Positions 4,024 through 9,663 of a DNA stretch of 9,663 bases are shown piece by piece (the stretch's first letter is position 1; every line of letters starts with the position of its first letter). The notes under the pieces are model-generated. The model was given only the letters and a program-made list of their open reading frames with translations. It made no database searches and had not been told where the DNA came from. The translations under genes and the position numbers were made by a program. Origin of the DNA: an uncultured Kiritimatiellota bacterium (lineage in GTDB: Bacteria; Verrucomicrobiota; Kiritimatiellia; RFP12; UBA1067); the NCBI GenBank assembly GCA_934635045.1, contig CAKTZA010000096.1, positions 1 through 9,663 on the forward strand, read 5' to 3'.

Positions 4024-6930
4024 ATGGAAAGGATCTCGATTTTCGGTCGGCTGATGGTGGCGGGGCTGCTTTCGGCTCTTTGGACGAATTCCGTCGTCGC
4101 GCGGACGCTCGTCTGGACGGGCGGCGGTGGCGATGGCCGCTACGCGAACGCGGCAAACTGGGGCGGAACGCTTCCGCAGGACGGCGACTGCCTGTCCTTC
4201 ACGACAGACGGAACGCAGCCCTGCACGTTCGTCAACGACCTGGTGAGCTTCAAGCTGGGCGGACTGAAGTTCTCCGGTACGGCGCGGCAGGTTCATCGCG
4301 GCAATCCCGTGGACGTCGCGGGCGATGTCGCCGTTCGGACCGAGGGCGAGGCCGAACTCGCCTATCCGCTCGTCGGCACGGGCACGCTCCGTGTGTGCGC
4401 GAAAGACTCCTTCACGCTGAGCGGCGCGAACGGCGCGTTTGCGGGGACGTTCCGGGTCGAGGCGGGTCAGCTCGCCTTCCGCCAGCCTCTCTGGCACGGG
4501 GGCATGGCGCCGTGCAATCCGATGGGCGGCGCGGCGACGCGAATCGTCGTGGACAATTCGAAGGGCACGAACGCGCGCATCCTGATCGCGCCCTACTGTT
4601 TCAACGGCTCGCTCCAGTCGGCGAACGTCCATGGAAAGATTGCCCTGCTGCAGGGCGACCGTCCGGCCGATGTCGCGTGGCTGGAGACGACGGCGACGCG
4701 TCCCGTCGTGCTGTGGGGCAAGGTCGTGTCCGCCGGACGCGGCGCGAACGACGGGCTGATCCGCGCCCGCGCGCACCTCACGTTTGCGGGCGGCGTCACG
4801 TGCCGCGCGAACGACTTCACGTTCCGTGCCGAAGGGAAAGGCGTGACGTTCACCTTCACGGGGCGCGAAAATGTCTTTGCGGACGCCCTGGACGCCGTTG
4901 GAAACGTGACGGTGGCGGGGCGTGTGCGCGCACCGAGCGGCGTGCGGGTGACGGGCGGACAGCTGACGGCGCGCATCCTCCCCGAAGGACCCGGCGGCGT
5001 GTTCTTCGTCGGCGCAAAGCCGCGATTCGTCCGCGCGTGCGAACAGGCCGTGGCGGACGGCACGGCCTACGCGCTGACCGACTGGTACGGGCGTGAGCTC
5101 TCGAAGGGCGCATGGCCGAAGGGGGAGGCCCTGACGCTTGCCGCATTGCCGCGCGGCTACTACTGGTTGCGCTTCGACAACGGCCACAAGGTTTCCTTTG
5201 CCGTGCTGGACGATCCGGCGACGCGCGTCGTCGATCCTGAAAGGGGGTTCGCGACGTGCGGTGGGCCACTGGTCGATGCCGAGCTGGACTGTCCGTGGTA
5301 CGGCGGCGACACCGTGGCGTTCGCAACGGACTTGCTGACGTGGATGGGGGCCGCCTGGGTGCGGCACGGGGCGTGGATGGATCACATGCTGAAGAAGGAT
5401 GGTTCCATCGACTTCAACTGCGAAGAGAGCCGCCGTCTGGAGATCGCGCAGACTCTGACGAAGCGCGGCATTCGCGTGTGCGCCGTCATCACGGGGCATC
5501 CGCTGTCGGCGCCCGGCAGCCGCGACCTCGCCGAAGTGAGCCGCTGCTGGCGGCTGATGGGCGAGCAGATCGGCACGGGCATCGCGGCCGTCGAATTCCA
5601 GAACGAGTGCGACGCGCGGGGCGCACCGCCGTGGGGCGTGGCGTCCGAACTCAAGGCGGCGCTGTACGGCCTTCGGCTGGGCAATTCAACCGTCCGGCTG
5701 GGGAATCCGGCCATCACGGGTATGCGCCGCGACTTCTACGTGAACGGGCTTTGGGACAACGGCGTCGCGCGGTACACGGACTTCGTCAACTACCACTACT
5801 ACGGCTCGTCGGCGCAGTTCCCCGCGTCACTGGCCTACATGCGCCAGCGCGACGGACGCCACGGGTTGTGGGAGCGCGAACTGTGGATCACCGAGCAGGG
5901 GGCCTACACCGAGGGATTCGGACGGGAGCCGGGCGTCGGACGCTGGGCGCGGTTTTCGCGGCATTCGGAGGGACAGGAACTGGCCGTCGCCGAGTATCTC
6001 GTCAAGAACCAGCTGCTGAACCGGATGCTCGGCGTCAAGCACACGTTCTCGTGGACGCTTTCGCCGTTCAACGAGTACAATGGGGCGAAGGATTGGTCGT
6101 TCGGACTGCGGCGGGACGGCCTGGTCAAGCCGGGCTATGCCGCGTTCGCGACGATGGCGCGGGAACTCGGCACGGGGACGTGTGTCGGCAGCTTCAACGT
6201 GCCGCGCGAGGTGACGGGTGTGCTGACCTACCTCTATCGAATGCCCGACGGCACGTACACGCTCGCCTACTGGAGCTGCACCGAGGTTGACAGCGAATAC
6301 CATGGGCAGAACGGGTTCCGCGAACCGACATTGGAGGAGCGCACGACGTCCATCCCGGCGGCAGACGGAACCTACCGCAACGTCGACATGTGCGGCTCCG
6401 TCTCCTCCCTCGCGGCGACGAAAGGCCGTCTGCGCCTGACGGCACAGCGGTATCCGCAGTACGTTTCGGGACTTCGCTACGAGACGCTGGAGGACAAGAC
6501 GGTGTATCCGGCCGTCGATCCTGGACGTTCAGATGTCCCGTGGCGTGCGGACGATGCGGATCTCTCCATCGTGATGCGCGTCGATGCCAATCGTGATGAC
6601 TTCTGGCACCAGACGCGCGGCGACCGGTGTGACGTGCCGCTCACGCTCACGAACGCCGTCGGACGCCTCTCGTTCGAGTGCTGGAATCTCTCCGACGTCG
6701 TCCAGACGGGCACGGTGCGCGTCGTGGAAGGTCCGCTGGCCTGTGACGGCCTGGAGAAGCCGCTGGTGATTCCGCCGCGCGGCAAGCTCACGTTTACGGG
6801 CATGGTGCGCTGCGAGCAGGTCGGCGCGGACGCGCCGACGAAGTTTGCGCTCGTCGGGACGTTCAACGGAAAGAAGACCACGCCGCTTGCGTTCGCGTTC
6901 GGCAAGAAATGTGACAAGGAGACCAAATGA
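4024..6930 (+). CDS. Secreted clan GH-A type glycoside hydrolase with N-terminal beta-strand repeat region
   Basis: A 968-residue exported enzyme, probably a retaining glycosidase acting outside the cytoplasm. A signal peptide covers residues 1-26, ending VVA before RTLVW. LVWTGGGGDGRYANAANWGG (about 29-48) is the entry motif often seen in beta-strand repeat proteins, and about 114-155 (VGTGTLRV...FTLSGANGAFAG) is one such repeat. About 345-398 is a small beta domain (YALTDWYGREL...GYYWLRF). A TIM-barrel catalytic domain follows, about 405-712. The proposed acid/base is Glu528 in VEFQNECD, where Asn-Glu is the clan GH-A hallmark at the end of strand 4. The proposed nucleophile is Glu624 in LWITEQG (strand 7), with NYHYYG (589-594) between them. 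The 96-residue spacing suits GH5/GH39-like enzymes. From about 715 to the end are beta-sandwich sequences. I cannot assign a family or substrate. The gene overlaps the next by 4 bases. Confidence 0.85.
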   Translation: MERISIFGRLMVAGLLSALWTNSVVARTLVWTGGGGDGRYANAANWGGTLPQDGDCLSFTTDGTQPCTFVNDLVSFKLGGLKFSGTARQVHRGNPVDVAGDVAVRTEGEAELAYPLVGTGTLRVCAKDSFTLSGANGAFAGTFRVEAGQLAFRQPLWHGGMAPCNPMGGAATRIVVDNSKGTNARILIAPYCFNGSLQSANVHGKIALLQGDRPADVAWLETTATRPVVLWGKVVSAGRGANDGLIRARAHLTFAGGVTCRANDFTFRAEGKGVTFTFTGRENVFADALDAVGNVTVAGRVRAPSGVRVTGGQLTARILPEGPGGVFFVGAKPRFVRACEQAVADGTAYALTDWYGRELSKGAWPKGEALTLAALPRGYYWLRFDNGHKVSFAVLDDPATRVVDPERGFATCGGPLVDAELDCPWYGGDTVAFATDLLTWMGAAWVRHGAWMDHMLKKDGSIDFNCEESRRLEIAQTLTKRGIRVCAVITGHPLSAPGSRDLAEVSRCWRLMGEQIGTGIAAVEFQNECDARGAPPWGVASELKAALYGLRLGNSTVRLGNPAITGMRRDFYVNGLWDNGVARYTDFVNYHYYGSSAQFPASLAYMRQRDGRHGLWERELWITEQGAYTEGFGREPGVGRWARFSRHSEGQELAVAEYLVKNQLLNRMLGVKHTFSWTLSPFNEYNGAKDWSFGLRRDGLVKPGYAAFATMARELGTGTCVGSFNVPREVTGVLTYLYRMPDGTYTLAYWSCTEVDSEYHGQNGFREPTLEERTTSIPAADGTYRNVDMCGSVSSLAATKGRLRLTAQRYPQYVSGLRYETLEDKTVYPAVDPGRSDVPWRADDADLSIVMRVDANRDDFWHQTRGDRCDVPLTLTNAVGRLSFECWNLSDVVQTGTVRVVEGPLACDGLEKPLVIPPRGKLTFTGMVRCEQVGADAPTKFALVGTFNGKKTTPLAFAFGKKCDKETK
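6916..6930 (+). promoter_or_regulatory. Ribosome binding site and ATGA overlap between the two hydrolase genes
   Basis: AAGGAGA (6916-6922) precedes ATG 6927. That ATG overlaps the previous stop TGA (6928-6930) in the 4-base junction ATGA. This arrangement usually means coupled translation, so the two hydrolases are expected in related amounts. Confidence 0.75.
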
Positions 6931-9467
6931 AGAGACTGATCTGCGCGGCGGCGCTGGCCGCCGCAGGGCTGGCTGTCGCCGGCAACTGGGAACCGTTTGC
7001 GGGCAATCCCGTCCTCGGCAACAGGAGACTCGGCACGTGCTTCGACGTGAACGTCGTCACGAACGGCCCCGCGCCCTACACGATGTATTTCTCGTGGCGT
7101 CCGAAGAAGGCGATTGCGCTCGTGCGGAGCGAGGACGGCCTTTCGTGGACGCAGGAGCCGGAAATCTGCCTGAAGGCGAATCCGGCGAGCGGCTGGGAGG
7201 ACGACCTCAACCGCAGCTGCACCGTCTACAAGGACGGCATCTGGCACATGTGGTACACGGGCCAGTCGAAGGGCTGGTCGCGCATCGGCTACGCGACGTC
7301 GACGGACGGCGTCCACTTTACGCGCGTGCGCCGCGAGCCGGTTCTCGTGCCGGAGCATCCGCACGAGACGCCCTCGACGATGAATCCCTATGTGCGCTGG
7401 GATGCCGCGCGCGGCGTGTGGCGCATGTGGTATGCGGGCGGCGAACAGCACGAGCCGAACGTTCTCTGCTACGCCGAATCCGAAGACGGCCTGACGTGGA
7501 GGAAATGGGAGAAGAACCCGTTCTTCACGAAAGGCCCCGAAGAGTCGTGGGATCGCGACCGCGTCGGCGCGTGCGAGGTGCATCCGCTGCCGGACGGCCG
7601 CTGGGCGATGTTCTACATCGGCTATTCCGACATCGACACGGCGCGCATCGGTTGCGCGATTTCGGCGGACGGCCTGACGGGCTGGAAGCGCCTGCCGCAG
7701 AACCCGATCGTCGCGCCCGACCTCGGCACGTGGAACGCGAGCGCGTGCTACAAGCCGTCCGTCGTCCGCGACGAAAAGAACAACCGCTGGATGCTCTGGT
7801 ACAACGGCCGCAACGGCGCACCCGAATATGTCGGTCTCGCCCTGCACGAGGGACTGGATCTGGAAGCTCCCGCCCGGGCGCCGGACGAGACGGTCAGCCG
7901 ACTGTCGGACTACGTGCGCCGTTTCAACGCGGATGATGTGGAACTCTACACGAACGCGATCCCGAACGCGGCGGCGGAGGCGTTCCTGCTCAAGAACGTG
8001 CCGCGCTTCGCCTGCCCCGACAAGGACATCGAGCGCACCTACTACTTCCGCTGGTGGACGTTCCGCAAGCATCTGCGCAAGGGCGGTAACGGCGACTGGC
8101 GCGTGACGGAGTTCCTGCCGAAAGTGTCCTGGAGCGGCGCGGACAACACGATCGTCTGTCCGGCGGGGCATCACCTGCGCGAGGGCCGGTGGCTGCATGA
8201 TGCGCAGATCCTGGCGGACAACGCGCGCTTTTGGCTCGCTGACCCGTCGGCGACGCACCGCTGGGACTACGCGAGCTGGCTCTTCACGGGAACGGAACTG
8301 CTGGCCGAGGTGACGGGGCGCGACACCTTGCCGGTGGAGCTTCTGGATGACGCGGTGCGGTACTGGGAGCGATGGGAGAAAGGCTTTACGCGCGACGGCG
8401 GCCGGCCGATGGGCGGTGATGGAAAGGGCGGTTTCCTCTCCATCGACAACCGCGAGGGAACCGAGTACTCGCTCGGCGGCCACGGCTACAAGCCGCTGTT
8501 CCTGTCCGCGATGTGGCGCGAGGCGCGTACCATCGCCGCCGTGGCGCGCCGGAGCGGACGCACGGATCTCGCCGAACGCTTTGACGCCAAGGCGGAGGGC
8601 GTCCGCCAGTCGCTTCTGGCGAACTGCTGGAATCCCGACGTCGGCTTCTTCACCACGCGCCCGAAGGACGGCGCGCGCGGCACGGTGCGCGAACTGCACG
8701 GCTACGCGCCGTGGTATTTCGGCGTGCCGACGGACGGACGCGCTCCGGACTGGGGGCAGCTCGCCGATCCGCAGGGCTTCGCCGCGCGTTTCGGGCTGAC
8801 GTTCCCCGAACGCCGTGCGCCTGGTTTCGTCATTGACTACAAGGGTCACGAATGCAAGTGGAATGGGCCGAGCTGGCCGTATGCGACGTCTGTCGCGCTG
8901 ACGGCGTTTGCGAACGACCTGCATACGCGCGGCGGAGGTTCAGCGGCGGAACGTGAACGCTTCGGCTTTCTCCTGTGGCAGTACGCCGCGCAGCAAAAGC
9001 GGACGCAGGACTGGCGGACGGAGGGCGATTTCCGCGTCGTGCCGTGGATCGACGAGAACCTGCATCCCGACAAGTCGGAATGGATCGCGCGCAAGATCAT
9101 CCTCGACACGCCGGCGATGCGCGACCGCTTCCCGAAGGAGCGCGGCAAGGACTACAACCATTCGACGTTCTGCGACCTCGTGATCTCCGGGCTTGTCGGC
9201 CTCGTGCCGGACGGCGCGCGCGGGTTTGCGGTCGATCCGCTCTGCCCGCAGGCGTGGGACTGGTTCGTCCTGGAGGACGTTCGCTACCGGGGGCATGCCG
9301 TGTCGGTGCGCTGGCAGCGCGGCGAAGGCCTGACCGTCACGGTCGACGGGCGCGTGGCCGCACAGCGGCCGACGCTCGGACGGCTCGACGTCAAGCTGCC
9401 CGGTGTCGGCGTCGCGGCGGATACGCCGACGAGTGCGACGGCCTCGCCGTTCGCCGGTGCCCGCTGA
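6927..9467 (+). CDS. Secreted two-domain glycosidase: GH43/GH130-like propeller fused to MGH1/GH63-like (alpha/alpha)6 barrel
   Basis: An 846-residue exported protein with two likely catalytic domains. A signal peptide covers 1-18, ending AVA before GNWEPF. Residues about 20-308 form a five-bladed propeller: each blade has an SxDGxxW or WYTG/WYNG strand (RSEDGLSW, WHMWYTG, WRMWYAGG, WMLWYNGRN). Candidate acids are Asp40 (TCFDVNVV), Asp92/Asp93 (GWEDDLNRS) and Glu217 (GACEVHPLPDG), placed as in GH43/GH32/GH130-like enzymes. Residues about 320-826 form a six-hairpin barrel of the type named MGH1-like or GH63-like: DKDIERTYYFRWWTFRKHLRK, GHHLREGRWLHD with Asp425 as probable acid, WNGPSWPYATSVALTA, PWIDENLHPD with Glu710 as probable base, and GKDYNHSTFCDLVISGLVGL. 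Both active sites look intact. The domain seems to end near LDVKLP (about 826), leaving a 20-residue Ala/Thr-rich tail of no known kind. Substrates are unknown; two exo-acting steps on one glycan are plausible. Confidence 0.87.
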   Translation: MKRLICAAALAAAGLAVAGNWEPFAGNPVLGNRRLGTCFDVNVVTNGPAPYTMYFSWRPKKAIALVRSEDGLSWTQEPEICLKANPASGWEDDLNRSCTVYKDGIWHMWYTGQSKGWSRIGYATSTDGVHFTRVRREPVLVPEHPHETPSTMNPYVRWDAARGVWRMWYAGGEQHEPNVLCYAESEDGLTWRKWEKNPFFTKGPEESWDRDRVGACEVHPLPDGRWAMFYIGYSDIDTARIGCAISADGLTGWKRLPQNPIVAPDLGTWNASACYKPSVVRDEKNNRWMLWYNGRNGAPEYVGLALHEGLDLEAPARAPDETVSRLSDYVRRFNADDVELYTNAIPNAAAEAFLLKNVPRFACPDKDIERTYYFRWWTFRKHLRKGGNGDWRVTEFLPKVSWSGADNTIVCPAGHHLREGRWLHDAQILADNARFWLADPSATHRWDYASWLFTGTELLAEVTGRDTLPVELLDDAVRYWERWEKGFTRDGGRPMGGDGKGGFLSIDNREGTEYSLGGHGYKPLFLSAMWREARTIAAVARRSGRTDLAERFDAKAEGVRQSLLANCWNPDVGFFTTRPKDGARGTVRELHGYAPWYFGVPTDGRAPDWGQLADPQGFAARFGLTFPERRAPGFVIDYKGHECKWNGPSWPYATSVALTAFANDLHTRGGGSAAERERFGFLLWQYAAQQKRTQDWRTEGDFRVVPWIDENLHPDKSEWIARKIILDTPAMRDRFPKERGKDYNHSTFCDLVISGLVGLVPDGARGFAVDPLCPQAWDWFVLEDVRYRGHAVSVRWQRGEGLTVTVDGRVAAQRPTLGRLDVKLPGVGVAADTPTSATASPFAGAR

Positions 9468-9663
9468 ATCGGGCAGAATCCCCAGCCGCCGTTCTGCGCG
9501 GCGGCGACGAATCAGCTGGGCAAGACGTTCCGCGATTTGCCGAAACTGGCGAAGGACTGCACGCGCTTCCGCTACGAGTCAAAGCTCTGGTCGGGCGGAC
9601 GCGGCGTCGCGGTGCGCACCTCGAAAGACCTCGCGCGCTGGAGCGAGAAGAAGGCCATCCTGG
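9468..9663 (+). pseudogene. Start-less open frame with hydrolase-like sequence, running off the window
   Basis: Immediately after the TGA at 9465-9467, the same frame stays open to the edge (65 full codons) and reads like protein: NPQPPFCAAATNQLGKTF, then RFRYESKLWSGG, then GVAVRTSKDLARWSEKKAIL. The TSKDLxxWSE segment resembles a propeller-blade strand of GH43-like enzymes. No ATG occurs in this frame. The only alternative starts are poor (CTG 9516, TTG 9537) and lack a ribosome binding site, and no signal peptide is encoded. The other two + frames are also open but Arg/Ser-rich or featureless. It may be a hydrolase gene that lost its 5' end, a sequencing error hiding the start, or the remainder of a longer upstream protein cut by TGA. 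The assignment rests on one short motif. Confidence 0.4.

Noticed and set aside
4018..5499. 493-codon open frame on the - strand
   Set aside because: Shadow of the GH-A type gene with the same Arg/His/Ala-rich composition and no motif.
6477..8924. 815-codon open frame on the - strand
   Set aside because: Very long, but it spans the junction of two well-supported + strand hydrolases, is dominated by Arg, Ala and Val, and has no recognisable domain or ribosome binding site.
9465..9467. TGA read through as a sense codon, joining the last gene to the downstream frame
   Set aside because: TGA also ends the regulator and the GH-A type gene at sensible positions, so TGA is a normal stop here. No selenocysteine-type hairpin is apparent, though I could not fold the RNA.

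Overview
The window is GC-rich, densely coding bacterial DNA with every real gene on the + strand. It reads as a small carbohydrate-utilisation locus. A XylR-type regulator (sugar-sensor domain plus AraC helix-turn-helix) precedes a tightly spaced operon of three exported proteins: an autotransporter-associated beta-strand repeat protein with a discoidin-like region, a clan GH-A type glycoside hydrolase, and a two-domain enzyme joining a five-bladed propeller to an (alpha/alpha)6 barrel. Repeat passenger proteins without a beta-barrel, large secreted hydrolases and XylR-like regulators together suggest the PVC superphylum, most likely Kiritimatiellota, Lentisphaerota or a relative. That placement is inference from gene style, not from a marker gene.

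Layout. Bases 1-298 hold no gene I can defend. They contain three copies of a short GC-rich palindrome, GGGGYCTGTCCCC, then an extended -10 promoter whose predicted start point is the A of the regulator's ATG. The regulator occupies 299-1483. A 121-base spacer (1484-1604) is the AT-richest part of the window and carries a second extended -10 promoter inside a 13-base palindrome. The repeat protein starts at 1605 and is interrupted at a run of 14 G (2280-2293); the rest of the protein continues one frame over to 4011. The GH-A type enzyme (4024-6930) follows after 12 bases with a strong ribosome binding site touching the previous stop. The propeller/barrel enzyme (6927-9467) overlaps it by the 4-base ATGA junction. 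After its stop the same frame stays open and protein-like to the window edge (9468-9663) with no usable start codon.

How they may work together (inference). The regulator senses a sugar or oligosaccharide and switches the operon at the 1533-1545 promoter. The repeat/discoidin protein could bind glycan or hold enzymes at the cell surface, while the two enzymes cut glycan chains outside the cytoplasm. No transporter or cytoplasmic sugar enzyme is present here. The target glycan cannot be read from the sequence. The most unusual point is the G14 tract, which looks able to switch the first operon gene on and off and possibly to affect the two genes behind it.
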